64,000 bases of DNA from Marinoscillum furvescens DSM 4134 (GCF_003386095.1 NZ_QREG01000014.1:1-64000), one strand, 5' to 3'; positions 6,730-19,497 are shown, numbered from the stretch's first letter. Numbers and translations are program-made. Notes: generated from the letters alone by a model not told the origin.

Positions 6730-8847
6730 ATGAACCCTTTCAAGTCACTTTACTCCATCTTGCTGCTCACGTTCCTTTTTGGAGCTTGTGATCAGGCAGA
6801 TCCGCTCAAAGCCCGCCGTTTTTCTTTTGTACTCCCAACAGACGCCAACCTGCTTTCCATTTTGGAAAATACTCCTGATGGCTTGGAGACGGAAGTATAT
6901 AAAACTGACGAACATACCTTTTTGCTCGTAGATGCGCCTTCCGACTATGACCTGTCCAGGCTACGAAAGGCTTTTTCTGGCAATTCAGAAATTCAGGACC
7001 TGCTAAAATCTCCTCTTGAGCGTATTTACAAACTGGAGCAGCAAGCCAACTACAGTGCACAGAACGGGCAGTTGATTACACGTGAGCAACAGGACTCCAA
7101 GCGCTACGTACTCACGCTGGAAATAGTCAATGATCTGAACCTGCTCAAAATGTACAAACACGTGCACAGCATGGGGATGGCCTGGCCAGAGATAACCGAA
7201 AACATGAAAACTGTGGGCATCCGTGACATGGAAATCTACCTGGATGGCTATCGTGCCTTTCTGGTCATGGATACCAAGCCCGACTTTGAATGGGAAGATG
7301 AAGGAGAGCAATGGGGCACGCTACCTCGCGAAAAAGAGTGGCAGGAGTATGTGGCCAAGTTTCAGAAAGTAGACCCACAGAGCAAAGCTGCAGAAAAATG
7401 GGCTGCAATGAAACGCATCACCGCATACCAGGCAAGCTGGGAGAGTCTCAGCAACTACGAAATACCCCAATGGATGAAAGATTCGAAATTCGGAATTTTC
7501 ATTCACTGGGGCCCCAACTCCGTACCGGAGATGCATACTGATTGGTACAGCCGCTGGATGTACCTGGACTCAGGCAGAGTGGATCACATGACAGGGGAAA
7601 AAACAAGCGATACCCCACACCCGGCCCATGTTTTTCACAAGGAAAACTTTGGCGACCCCAAGAAATTTGGCTTCAAAGACCTCATCCCCATGTGGACCAT
7701 GGAAAAATTTGACCCAAAAGAATGGGTGAGCATTTTCAAGCAATCAGGAGCGCAGTATGTGGTACCTGTGGCCGAGCATCATGACGGTTTTGCGCTTTAT
7801 GAGTCATCCATCACTCCGTACCATGCAGTAGCAATGGGCCCAAAGACAGATGTGCTGAAAGCACTCACCGATGAAATCAAAAAGCAAGGGCTGATCTGTG
7901 GAGTAAGTTCTCACCTGGCATTCAACTGGAATTTCTATACGCAAAAGCCACACTTTGACACGTGGGATCCACAATATGCTGATCTGTATGCCCCGCGCCA
8001 TGAGCCGTACTCCCCGGCTAGCGAGGAATGGCTTGCAGAGACCTGGTGGCCACGTACCAAAGAAATTATAGACAACTATCAGCCAGACATCCTCTGGTTT
8101 GACTTCTACCTGGATCGACCGGAGTTTGCACCTTACCACAAAAAACTGGCGGCATATTACTACAACTCGGGACTAAAGCGCAACCAAACCGTGGTGCTTC
8201 AGACTAAAAACCTCAGATACCAGTCATACCGAGAAGGCACCCATATGCTCGATCTGGAGCGCAGCAAAATGGATTCACTTCGCAGTGAGTATTGGCAAAC
8301 AGATACTTCTATAGGCAAAAACTCGTGGTTTTATACCAAAAACTGGATTCCCAAAGCACCAGGAGACCTCATTGCGGATTTGATGGACATTGTCAGCAAA
8401 AACGGCTGCCTCCTACTCAATATCGGACCAAGAAAAGACGGCATCATTCCGGATGACCAAAAGGAAACGCTTTTGGCTATAGGCGAATGGCTGAAAGTAA
8501 ACGGCGAAGCTGTGTATGGCTCCAGCTACTGGCGTACCTTCGGCGAAGGCCCTACTGAAACAGCTACCGGCCACTTGTCTGAAGACAAAAACAGTGGGTT
8601 TACGCAAGAGGACATACGATTTACCAAAAACAATGGCTTTCTCTATGCCACAGTGCTAGCCCCTCCTACCAGAGATATTACGATTCGTTCGCTTAGCACT
8701 GACCAATTGAGCATTCAATCCATAGAGCTCTTAGGTTATGATGGTTCCATTACTTACCAGCAAAACGCCGATGGGCTTTCTATCAAACGTCCAAAAAGTA
8801 CTCAACTTCAACATGCGTGGGTATTCAAAATCACCCCAAGCAAGTAA
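6730..8847 (+). CDS. lipoprotein fusion of sugar mutarotase domain and GH29 alpha-L-fucosidase
   Basis: 705 residues from the ATG that gives a signal peptide and lipobox (LLLTFLFGAC, Cys20); the upstream ATG at 6676 overlaps the symporter gene and is rejected. Residues about 125-232 match the RhaM/DUF718 mutarotase family (EIYLDGYRAFLVM, HSMGMAWPEI). Residues about 30-105 look like a second, degenerate copy of the same fold. From about 240 on it is GH29: FGIFIHWGP (254-262), nucleophile near D458 in ILWFDF, and the family C-terminal region. It would release alpha-L-fucose and speed its anomer exchange in the same chain. The stop overlaps the sulfatase start (TAATG). Confidence 0.85.
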   Translation: MNPFKSLYSILLLTFLFGACDQADPLKARRFSFVLPTDANLLSILENTPDGLETEVYKTDEHTFLLVDAPSDYDLSRLRKAFSGNSEIQDLLKSPLERIYKLEQQANYSAQNGQLITREQQDSKRYVLTLEIVNDLNLLKMYKHVHSMGMAWPEITENMKTVGIRDMEIYLDGYRAFLVMDTKPDFEWEDEGEQWGTLPREKEWQEYVAKFQKVDPQSKAAEKWAAMKRITAYQASWESLSNYEIPQWMKDSKFGIFIHWGPNSVPEMHTDWYSRWMYLDSGRVDHMTGEKTSDTPHPAHVFHKENFGDPKKFGFKDLIPMWTMEKFDPKEWVSIFKQSGAQYVVPVAEHHDGFALYESSITPYHAVAMGPKTDVLKALTDEIKKQGLICGVSSHLAFNWNFYTQKPHFDTWDPQYADLYAPRHEPYSPASEEWLAETWWPRTKEIIDNYQPDILWFDFYLDRPEFAPYHKKLAAYYYNSGLKRNQTVVLQTKNLRYQSYREGTHMLDLERSKMDSLRSEYWQTDTSIGKNSWFYTKNWIPKAPGDLIADLMDIVSKNGCLLLNIGPRKDGIIPDDQKETLLAIGEWLKVNGEAVYGSSYWRTFGEGPTETATGHLSEDKNSGFTQEDIRFTKNNGFLYATVLAPPTRDITIRSLSTDQLSIQSIELLGYDGSITYQQNADGLSIKRPKSTQLQHAWVFKITPSK

Positions 8848-10673
8848 TGAAGAATAATCACAAGGCCTTTCAATGTGTGAAAGACATAGGGTATCTCGCC
8901 AGCCTCTTTTTCGTGCTGGCTTGTACCTTGATGAGTTGTAACAACGGCTCACACCCTGACCTGCCCAATGTGGTTGTGATTGTAACCGATGATCAGGGAT
9001 ACGGAGATTTTTCAGCTCATGGCAATCCCTATCTGAGCACTCCAAACATGGATAAGCTGCATGATGAATCGGTACGATTTACAGACTTTCATGTAGACCC
9101 CACTTGTGCGCCCTCTCGTGCAGCACTGCTGACCGGAAAATACGCACACCGTGCAGGTGTGTGGCACACGGTGAGCGGCGGCAATCACCTGAGAGCTTCA
9201 GAAGTAACCATGGCGGAGGTATTTCAGCAAAACGGCTACCGCACCGCACTATTTGGCAAGTGGCACCTGGGCTCCAACCATCCCTACCGTCCGATGGACC
9301 GGGGATTTGATGAGTGGCTGGGACAGGGAGATGGTGGCACCGGCACCACTGACGACTGGTTTTTCAACGACCGGGTGGATGACCACTACTGGCACAATGG
9401 TGAAAGAAAGCAAAGAGATGGATTTGCGCCAGATGTATTCTATGATGCAGCTATAGACTATATCTCTAGGGACGATGACAAGCCCTTTTTCATTTATCTC
9501 CCGACCTACCTTCCGCACGACCCACACACATTGCCCGACACTGCGCTGGCAGCGCACTTTGGCCCTGACGTTCCGAAATACGTCTCGTTTTTCTATGCCG
9601 GTATCCAACGAATAGACTCCAACATCGGGCGTTTGCGCCAAGCACTGGAAGCAACTGGTCAGGCAGTAAACACCATCATACTATTTCTCACCGACAATGG
9701 AGGGACCGCCGGCGTTCGGCTTTTTAATGCTGGAATGCGTGGGTACAAGGGACAAGTGTATGAAGGCGGCCACCGGGTACCACTATTCGTTCACTGGCCT
9801 GCCGGCAACCTCCAGCATGGCAGTGATGTCAGCCAACTCACGGCACATATCGATGTATTGCCTAGCCTGATAGAGCTCTGTAAGCTAGAAAGCTCCCCTT
9901 TGGATTTTGACGGACGCAGTTTTGTACCACAGCTGTTCCAACCCAATAAAAGACTAGAAACTCGAACCCTTTTTGTGGAAACACAGCGAACCTTAAAGCC
10001 CAAAAAGTGGGAACAAACCGCCGGTATGATGGGGCACTGGCGCCTGATTGACAACCAGGAGCTTTATCACCTAAAAAATGATCCCAGCCAACAGCACAAT
10101 GTACTGCAGCAGCATCCCGAAATAGCTTCCAAAATTCGAAAAGAACATGACCGCTACTGGAAACGGGTCACTCCCAATGACCGGGAAGTACCCACCTTCT
10201 CCGTAGGTCATCACTCGGACCCTGAAACCTTCTTAACTCCCTCTGACTGGCATCTACCAAAAATTCCGTGGAATCATGCTCAGGTAGCAGCAGGTGCTTC
10301 GCTAGCTGGCTCATGGATGATCAATGTGATCCAGGAAGGAACTTACCGAATAAAGGCCAGTCGCTGGCCGCTGGAAACAAATGCTCCGCTGCAGGGAGTC
10401 CCGAATTTTGATGACAAGAAAGCCGACGCATGGCTTGCATCGGGAGCTGTGAACCGGCTGATCTATGGCAATGAGATGAAAGCGCTACCTATAGAAGCTA
10501 TCACTTTTGAGGTGGGTAGCCACAAGGTCACTACAGAAATAGGTCCTGAAGACACACACATCTCCTTGGATTTAAAGCTGAGCAAAGGACCAACTTCCAT
10601 TCGGGGCTTGATGCTGGATGACCAGGGGCAAACGATTGCGGGAGCTTATTACGTCTATTTATCTAAACTTTAA
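8847..10673 (+). CDS. S1-family sulfatase, lipoprotein
   Basis: 608 residues from the ATG that overlaps the fucosidase stop by one base; an earlier frame start at 8817 lies inside that gene. The signal sequence has a Cys at 31 (TLMSC). Metal site VTDDQGYGD (46-54) and the formylglycine motif CAPSR at 87-91 are intact, so it needs an anaerobic-type or FGE maturase, not seen in the window. Residues after about 470 form an extra C-terminal beta-rich region. It probably desulfates a fucose- or galactose-containing glycan before fucosidase or galactosidase action. Subfamily cannot be assigned by eye. Confidence 0.92.
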   Translation: MKNNHKAFQCVKDIGYLASLFFVLACTLMSCNNGSHPDLPNVVVIVTDDQGYGDFSAHGNPYLSTPNMDKLHDESVRFTDFHVDPTCAPSRAALLTGKYAHRAGVWHTVSGGNHLRASEVTMAEVFQQNGYRTALFGKWHLGSNHPYRPMDRGFDEWLGQGDGGTGTTDDWFFNDRVDDHYWHNGERKQRDGFAPDVFYDAAIDYISRDDDKPFFIYLPTYLPHDPHTLPDTALAAHFGPDVPKYVSFFYAGIQRIDSNIGRLRQALEATGQAVNTIILFLTDNGGTAGVRLFNAGMRGYKGQVYEGGHRVPLFVHWPAGNLQHGSDVSQLTAHIDVLPSLIELCKLESSPLDFDGRSFVPQLFQPNKRLETRTLFVETQRTLKPKKWEQTAGMMGHWRLIDNQELYHLKNDPSQQHNVLQQHPEIASKIRKEHDRYWKRVTPNDREVPTFSVGHHSDPETFLTPSDWHLPKIPWNHAQVAAGASLAGSWMINVIQEGTYRIKASRWPLETNAPLQGVPNFDDKKADAWLASGAVNRLIYGNEMKALPIEAITFEVGSHKVTTEIGPEDTHISLDLKLSKGPTSIRGLMLDDQGQTIAGAYYVYLSKL

Positions 10674-10734
10674 CACAGGATATGGCCATATCTCTTGACA
10701 GCACACAAGCAATTAACGCAAACCAAAGTTGAAT

Positions 10735-11505
10735 ATGAATGAATATTACTCCCCTATTTTTTTGAAAGCCATGACCTGTGCGGTTGTACTTTTCACATCC
10801 CTAATCGTATGGGCTCAGGAACAGCAAGTGGACCCTAAGCTAACCGAAGACTGGAGTCGCCAACCAGAAGTAGTTACCCCCGGCGAAAATGGATCGGCTC
10901 CCTCTGATGCTGTGGTCCTCTTCGATGGTAGCGATTTAAGCCAATGGGCAAAAAACTCAGGAGAACCTGCCGGATGGAAAATTGTAGGCGATGCTATGGA
11001 AGTAGTTCCCGGTACTGGTGCCATCATGAGCAAGCAGTCTTTCGGCGATTGCCAATTGCACATAGAGTGGATGACACCCATGGAGGATGTAGCTAAAGGG
11101 CTGAAAGGGCAAAAGAATGGCAATAGCGGTATCTTTCTGATGAGAAGGTACGAAATACAGGTGCTCAATTCATTTGAAAATGAAACCTACTACAATGGCA
11201 TGGCCGGAAGCATCTACAAACAGCACATTCCCCTGGTAAATTCCACCAGGCAGCCGGGCAAATGGCAGACCTACGACATCTTTTTTACAGCTCCAAAATT
11301 CAATAGTGATAAAACGCTGAAGGAGCCAGGGTATGTGACGGTTGTTCTGAATGGCGTGCTTATTCAAAACCATGTAGAGCTTAAAGGCCCCACTGTATTC
11401 AGAGGTACCCCCTCTTATTCCTATCATGAAGAAAAAGCTCCTTTGCTTTTGCAGGATCACAGCAACAAGGTACGATATCGCAATATTTGGATTAGAGAAC
11501 TGTAG
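10735..11505 (+). CDS. DUF1080 (3-keto-disaccharide hydrolase-like) secreted protein
   Basis: 256 residues. The ATG at 10735 is preferred over an in-frame TTG two codons upstream. A signal peptide ends near WAQ (22-24). The DUF1080 jelly-roll starts at VVLFDGSDLSQW and continues through NSGIFLM and YEIQVLNS, ending with RYRNIWIREL, all typical of the family. Members are found widely in polysaccharide loci, and some hydrolyse 3-keto-glucosides. There is no partner 3-dehydrogenase in view, so the substrate here is unknown. Same strand as its neighbours, with 61-base and 59-base gaps. Confidence 0.88.
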   Translation: MNEYYSPIFLKAMTCAVVLFTSLIVWAQEQQVDPKLTEDWSRQPEVVTPGENGSAPSDAVVLFDGSDLSQWAKNSGEPAGWKIVGDAMEVVPGTGAIMSKQSFGDCQLHIEWMTPMEDVAKGLKGQKNGNSGIFLMRRYEIQVLNSFENETYYNGMAGSIYKQHIPLVNSTRQPGKWQTYDIFFTAPKFNSDKTLKEPGYVTVVLNGVLIQNHVELKGPTVFRGTPSYSYHEEKAPLLLQDHSNKVRYRNIWIREL

Positions 11506-11564
11506 CATTTGATAACGTGAATCTATCAATGCGCAATTGCCATGACACTCGAAACTACATTGAT

Positions 11565-13073
11565 ATGAACAAACAGCTCCTACTGTGTTTGCTACATGTA
11601 TTGGTGCTTTCTGGATGCCAGCACAAAACACCCGATACCTCCAGAATAAGCCAGCAAATAAATGCCTATGAACCCGATTGGTCTTCGCTACGAAAGCATC
11701 AATCACCTGAATGGCTGGACGGGATGAAATTCGGCATGTATTTTCATTGGGGTCCGGCTACAGTTATAGGTGCCGACCAGTCCATGACGCGCCTCGAAGC
11801 TATTGAGCAATGGAAGGCAGAGGAGTTTAGCGCGGAAGCATGGGTAGATCTGATACAGGCTTCAGGAGCGCAGTTTGGTGGACCTGTGGCATGGCATGGC
11901 TGTGGCTTGCTCAACTGGGACAGTGACATTACCGAATGGAATTCTACTGAAAAAGGTCCGAAAAAAGATATTTACGGTAGTCTGGCCACAGAGCTCAGAA
12001 AGCGAAACATGCCAGTGATCTCCTCTTTTCATACTGGTCGTTTTTACGATCGAATGTGGGGGAAAATATCTAAAAGCAACACCACCTACCTGAGCCCGAC
12101 AGAAGACCATTCTACTTATGCCACCAGAAACGGTGGCCGCATGAGCAACGTGATCTTTGATGCGTGGTATGCTAGAATTACGGAAGCCATTACCAAATAC
12201 CAACCCGACATGATCTGGTTTGACACGGGGTTTGGCGGCACAGTAGGGCCTGAGCTTAGAAAACAGCTTTACAAGGGGCGATTGCTACAAGATTCTCTGG
12301 TGCGCATAGGTGGCTTGTCAGAAGAATACCAACAGCGGCTTATCAGCTTTTATTTCAATAAAGGCATCGAATGGAACAAAGAAGTAGAGGTCTTTTACAA
12401 GTCTCACGACATCCCGCCAGGAATAGGCATGCGTGATATCGAAAATGGCAACCTTGTGGGCTTGCAATATGACCCATGGATCGCAGATATAGACATGAGT
12501 CATCACTATGACTGGTCTCCTACGTGGTTTTACAACCCCAAAAATCCCATAAAAGACGCCAACATGCTGGTGGACATGCTAGTAGATATGACCAGCAAAA
12601 ACGGACGCATGCTGCTCAACGTACCGCCGCTGGCTGATGGTAGCTTTCATGAAGATGTCACCAAAGAACTCTACGCTATGGGTGATTGGCTTGAGCTGAA
12701 TGGTGAAGCCATTTACGGCACCATTCCGTGGACATTCTATGGAGAAGGCCCTACTGAAGTCACCCTCCCCGGGCATCACGGTCAGGGAAAAAATCGGGGG
12801 CAAAACATCCCCCGGTATACTTCGAAAGACATTCGGTTTACCCAGAAAGGGAAAATACTCTATGCCATCTTACTCGAATGGCCTGGCCAGCAAGCGCACA
12901 TCAAAACGCTGGGTACAGAAGGAAAACTCCATCCCAACACGATCCGAAACGTGAGGCTCCTGGGCAGCGAAGCACCAATCAGCTGGGAACATACACCCGG
13001 AGCTCTTGTGGTGAACTTACCTGCTCAAAAGCCATGTGATTTTGCACAAGTGATACGCATCGAACGCAATTAA
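11565..13073 (+). CDS. GH29 alpha-L-fucosidase, lipoprotein
   Basis: 502 residues from the ATG that gives a lipobox signal (LVLSGC); the frame opens earlier at 11517 but without a signal at its start. GH29 signatures are MKFGMYFHWGP, the nucleophile near D220 in DMIWFDTGFGG, and the C-terminal LLNVPPLADG and GEAIYGTIPW segments. It lacks the mutarotase extension of the first GH29, and the two paralogues differ clearly, so they probably cut different linkages or chain positions. GH29 also includes alpha-L-galactosidases, which would suit a galactan diet given the GH2 gene downstream. Confidence 0.92.
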   Translation: MNKQLLLCLLHVLVLSGCQHKTPDTSRISQQINAYEPDWSSLRKHQSPEWLDGMKFGMYFHWGPATVIGADQSMTRLEAIEQWKAEEFSAEAWVDLIQASGAQFGGPVAWHGCGLLNWDSDITEWNSTEKGPKKDIYGSLATELRKRNMPVISSFHTGRFYDRMWGKISKSNTTYLSPTEDHSTYATRNGGRMSNVIFDAWYARITEAITKYQPDMIWFDTGFGGTVGPELRKQLYKGRLLQDSLVRIGGLSEEYQQRLISFYFNKGIEWNKEVEVFYKSHDIPPGIGMRDIENGNLVGLQYDPWIADIDMSHHYDWSPTWFYNPKNPIKDANMLVDMLVDMTSKNGRMLLNVPPLADGSFHEDVTKELYAMGDWLELNGEAIYGTIPWTFYGEGPTEVTLPGHHGQGKNRGQNIPRYTSKDIRFTQKGKILYAILLEWPGQQAHIKTLGTEGKLHPNTIRNVRLLGSEAPISWEHTPGALVVNLPAQKPCDFAQVIRIERN

Positions 13074-13088
13074 ACACAGCCAGAATGA

Positions 13089-13101
13089 TTTGAAATTCAA
13101 A
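13089..13101. promoter_or_regulatory. short perfect inverted repeat
   Basis: TTTGAA-A-TTCAAA lies 16 bases after the fucosidase stop. It is too short for a terminator and has no T run. It could be an operator for the gene at 13238 or chance. The rest of 13074-13237 shows nothing else recognisable. Confidence 0.2.
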
Positions 13102-13237
13102 GCTCAACGTGGGCCACATGAAAACTATCCAGACCGAAACGAATCAGCGCATTTACCTTAAGTTGTTTATAAATGCACAAGCCTTTAAAGCCTGCCAGTT
13201 AGGCCATATCTACCTATTATTGATGCGCTAATTAACT

Positions 13238-14737
13238 ATGCGACAATTCACCTACCCAGCCTTACTCATTTACTGCATTTTCATATGCCTTATGGTCGTT
13301 TCGTGCCAGCAAGGCAATAAAAAGGAAGGAAGCGGTGAGGAACTAGCCAAACAGTACTGTGCCAGCTGCCACCTACTGCCCCAACCCGGAGAACTAAACA
13401 AAAAAGTGTGGGGTGAAACCGTCTTGCCTCGCATGGGATATCTGTTGGGGTTCAAAGAATGGCCCAGAGAGGTACTGAATGCCTTTGATGACTACCCTGA
13501 AGGCAAAATAGCACAACGATCTTCTCCGTATTTCATTGAAAATGAACCTCCATTGAGCAAGGAAGCGTTTGACAAAATAGTAGCTTACTACCTTGAAAAC
13601 GCCCCTGAAGAGCTGGATTTCGAAAACCCCTTTGAAGACCTACCAGTAAACACATTTCTTAAACCTCGGGAAGTGTCACTGGGGCTCGACCACCCATCTA
13701 CCACCATGTCCTCCTTTTTGGCACCCGGCAAACTCATGGCCGCAGACTATTTAAGTGGCCGTTTGCTTCAGCTGGATAAAGATTTTAACATCAAAATAAG
13801 TGAACCACTGGAAAAGGCTGTATTGCAGTTTCAGGAAGACGATGATGCCTTTTGGGCGACAGTATTTGGAGACCAGATGGAAGGAACCGACGCACCTTCC
13901 GGCTCTCTGATCAGGTATCCGAAAAACCGGCAATCACCAAAGACGCCAATTACCGATCTACAACGACCAAGTGATGTGCAAATCACAGATCTAAATGGAG
14001 ACAACCTTAAGGATTTCGTCATCTGCGAATTTGGAAAGTATACAGGAGCATTGGCATGGTGGAAAAACACGGGGACATCTTACGAAAAAAAGGTCTTGTT
14101 GAATCTGCCAGGTGCTATCAACACGCAAATTTTGGATTGGGATGGGGATGGTGATCAAGACATTGTTGCACTGTTTGGTCAGGCCAAAGAAGCCATCTAC
14201 CTGTTCATCAACGAGGGCAATGAAAACTTTAGCACCAAAACACTGATGGAGTTCCCGGCTACCTACGGGTCTACGAATTTGCTCGTCACTGATTTTAACG
14301 CTGATGGCCTCCACGATATGATCTACAGTCACGGCGACAATGGCGACTATGTACCCCTTCATAAGCCTTATCATGGCATCCGCATTTATCTGGGACAAGG
14401 AAATGACACCTTTGAAGAAGCGCAATTCATCCCACTTCCTGGCATTTACAAAACCATCTTTCTAGATCTGGACGCGGATGGTGATAGGGACTTTTTGACC
14501 ATCTCATTTTTTCCATCAGAAGATCAGCCCTCCTTTGTTTTTCTGGAAAATGATGGCCAAAACCACTTCTCCCCTTCAAGAATAAGTAATGAGTTCGCAT
14601 CGAGATGGATGACCATGGACGCTATGGACTATGACGAAGATGGCGATGTAGATGTGGTGCTTGGGGGTTTTCATTGGAAAGAGGATAACTATGCTAGCAA
14701 GCTAGGCTTATTGTATCTAGAAAATCAGTTGAAATAG
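13238..14737 (+). CDS. lipoprotein with cytochrome c domain and FG-GAP/VCBS propeller repeats
   Basis: 499 residues. The lipobox VVSC (Cys23) is followed by a haem-binding CASCH at 41-45, so one c-type haem is attached; a Met in RMGYLLG is a possible distal ligand. From about 200 on there are repeated FG-GAP motifs with calcium-type acidic loops (DLNGDNLKD, DWDGDGDQD, DFNADGLHD, DLDADGDRD, DYDEDGDVD), suggesting a beta-propeller. It would sit on the outer or periplasmic membrane face, as an electron acceptor or binding protein for a periplasmic sugar oxidation. The partner enzyme is not evident. Confidence 0.8.
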   Translation: MRQFTYPALLIYCIFICLMVVSCQQGNKKEGSGEELAKQYCASCHLLPQPGELNKKVWGETVLPRMGYLLGFKEWPREVLNAFDDYPEGKIAQRSSPYFIENEPPLSKEAFDKIVAYYLENAPEELDFENPFEDLPVNTFLKPREVSLGLDHPSTTMSSFLAPGKLMAADYLSGRLLQLDKDFNIKISEPLEKAVLQFQEDDDAFWATVFGDQMEGTDAPSGSLIRYPKNRQSPKTPITDLQRPSDVQITDLNGDNLKDFVICEFGKYTGALAWWKNTGTSYEKKVLLNLPGAINTQILDWDGDGDQDIVALFGQAKEAIYLFINEGNENFSTKTLMEFPATYGSTNLLVTDFNADGLHDMIYSHGDNGDYVPLHKPYHGIRIYLGQGNDTFEEAQFIPLPGIYKTIFLDLDADGDRDFLTISFFPSEDQPSFVFLENDGQNHFSPSRISNEFASRWMTMDAMDYDEDGDVDVVLGGFHWKEDNYASKLGLLYLENQLK

Positions 14738-14754
14738 CTGCATACTATTTAGTG

Positions 14755-14803
14755 CTAACGATCACCCCCTGCAATTAACCATCGCCTAACGATATCCCCC
14801 CTG
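14755..14803. promoter_or_regulatory. tandem direct repeat upstream of the gene at 14872
   Basis: CTAACGAT-CA-CCCCCTG (14755-14771) recurs as CTAACGAT-AT-CCCCCCTG (14786-14803), starting 31 bases apart, about three helical turns. This spacing is typical of paired binding sites for a regulator. A CCCCTAGGGG palindrome follows at 14825-14834. No copy was noticed upstream of the other genes of the locus. Confidence 0.4.
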
Positions 14804-14871
14804 TTTTTCCAACAATTTCCACAGCCCCTAGGGGTTCTGCTCATCGTAATTTTAAACCTGTATCCAATTTT

Positions 14872-15780
14872 ATGATGACAAGCCGCCTGGTAACTGTTCC
14901 AGATATGTTGAAGACCCTATGCTTTTGGATTGTTTTTGCCAGCTGTAAGTTCATAGCTACTGCGCAGCATCCCGTTTATCAAAATCATCGAATAGCCATT
15001 AGCGCTGACGGAAACAATCAGGCGGATGAGCACTCAGAGGCCCGATGGCCCCGTGCTGACCCTGACGACTGGGGTGGTACCCCTGCTGCCCTGGCCATCC
15101 TGGCAAAAGCCAACCTCCAAAACCAGGTAGTACACTATTCCTACAACAATTTTATAGCCGCACCTCCTCACACGGACGAGCGCAACTTTATGGCGGAAGC
15201 TGCCAACTATGCCATAGAGCACCTGGGGTTTGACGAATCCGTATTCTTTGATGTATCAGCAGCACCGGCTAAAGCCATAGACCACCTGGCAGAGGTCCTA
15301 CAGCAATCTACCGCCAGCGATCCGCTCTTTTTTATACACATGGGGCCATCGGAGTTTTTCTATCAGGCTGTGGCCAAAGTAGTTTCTGCAGGAAAACAGG
15401 ATGCGCTAGCCCATGTATATGTAATCTCTCATAGTGGATACAACGACAACCACCTGCGACGCACGGCACACCACACCATGGCAGAAGCCATAGCCTTGAG
15501 TGATGGACGCATCAACTACCAAAAAATCAAAGACCAAAATGCATGTAAGGAACCTGAAAAGCTCTGGTGTTCTGGCACAGACTTCACACCTTTTTATTGG
15601 ATGCGCGATCATAGCGATCCCGCCCTTCGGTGGGTTTATTCACGCTTACAGTTTCACCCTGGAGGGAAAGGTGCAGATATATCAGATGCAGGCATGGTCT
15701 ACTACCTCCTCACTGGCGACGAATATGGCAACCTGTCTAAACTGAAAGATTACATGGGTGATGGAATCATGAGCAAATAA
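14872..15780 (+). CDS. secreted nucleoside hydrolase-like protein of unknown substrate
   Basis: 302 residues. A signal-like segment runs through FWIVFASCKFIATAQ. The mature start, RIAISADGNNQADEHSEARW followed by DPDDWGGTPAALAILA, resembles the Asp-rich metal site at the start of the nucleoside hydrolase/DUF1593 fold. HVYVISHSGYNDNH and the later FHPGGKGADISDAGMVYYLLTG fit the same fold, where an Asp near the C-terminus is the last metal ligand. It follows the cytochrome gene and precedes beta-galactosidase. A role in trimming a sugar from the same glycan is a guess. Family assignment is tentative. Confidence 0.5.
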   Translation: MMTSRLVTVPDMLKTLCFWIVFASCKFIATAQHPVYQNHRIAISADGNNQADEHSEARWPRADPDDWGGTPAALAILAKANLQNQVVHYSYNNFIAAPPHTDERNFMAEAANYAIEHLGFDESVFFDVSAAPAKAIDHLAEVLQQSTASDPLFFIHMGPSEFFYQAVAKVVSAGKQDALAHVYVISHSGYNDNHLRRTAHHTMAEAIALSDGRINYQKIKDQNACKEPEKLWCSGTDFTPFYWMRDHSDPALRWVYSRLQFHPGGKGADISDAGMVYYLLTGDEYGNLSKLKDYMGDGIMSK

Positions 15781-15850
15781 CCCCACCACTCACTGAACCA
15801 AACGATTATATGCGGCCCAATAGCCGTGGATTAAACATACAAGATTCTAA

Positions 15851-19036
<3,186 letters not shown>

Positions 19037-19057
19037 CATTTTTGGTTGTCTAAATAA

Positions 19058-19097
19058 GTAACCCCATTGGAGTCTTCCTTTGGGGTTTCTTTTTTCT
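19058..19097 (+). terminator. terminator after beta-galactosidase
   Basis: ACCCCA-tt-GGA-gtct-TCC-tt-TGGGGT hairpin followed by a T-rich run; it closes the fucose locus. Confidence 0.75.
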
Positions 19098-19125
19098 GGG
19101 TTGTCCGTTACCCTTCAAAGCGTGG

Positions 19126-19497
19126 TTATTCCTTTAGCCGCAAATTCAACGTAATATTTTCGGCACGGTAGCAGTCACAGTCTTCATTTTCTTTTAGGTC
19201 CATAAACCTTCCATCGATCACCTTTACAGTTCGGCCATTTTTCTGATAAGTAGCCACTCCTGTATAATAGGTGTCTGGGATAAATTCTTTATAACGTACT
19301 TTTTCGCGAGCCACTACATCTTGTTCGAGCGTATCTCTATCATCCAGATACCCCTCCATGATGAGTACATCTACTGTGGTGTTTTGCTCGTTGATGGTGA
19401 GCTTGAGCTTAATGTCACCAAACTCCCGGTCAGTACACAGGCAGTCACAACCTGCGATCAATACTCCAACGGTCCATATGGAAAGTAATTTTTTCAT
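19126..19497 (-). CDS. small lipoprotein, unknown function
   Basis: 123 residues with lipobox VLIAGC (Cys17) followed closely by CLC, and a CDC near the C-terminus: five Cys in total, unusual for a Bacteroidota lipoprotein and suggestive of disulfides. The rest is beta-strand-like. No family recognised. Its ATG overlaps the stop of the upstream gene (ATGA), so the two are translationally coupled and probably act together in the envelope. Confidence 0.75.
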   Translation of the reverse strand: MKKLLSIWTVGVLIAGCDCLCTDREFGDIKLKLTINEQNTTVDVLIMEGYLDDRDTLEQDVVAREKVRYKEFIPDTYYTGVATYQKNGRTVKVIDGRFMDLKENEDCDCYRAENITLNLRLKE

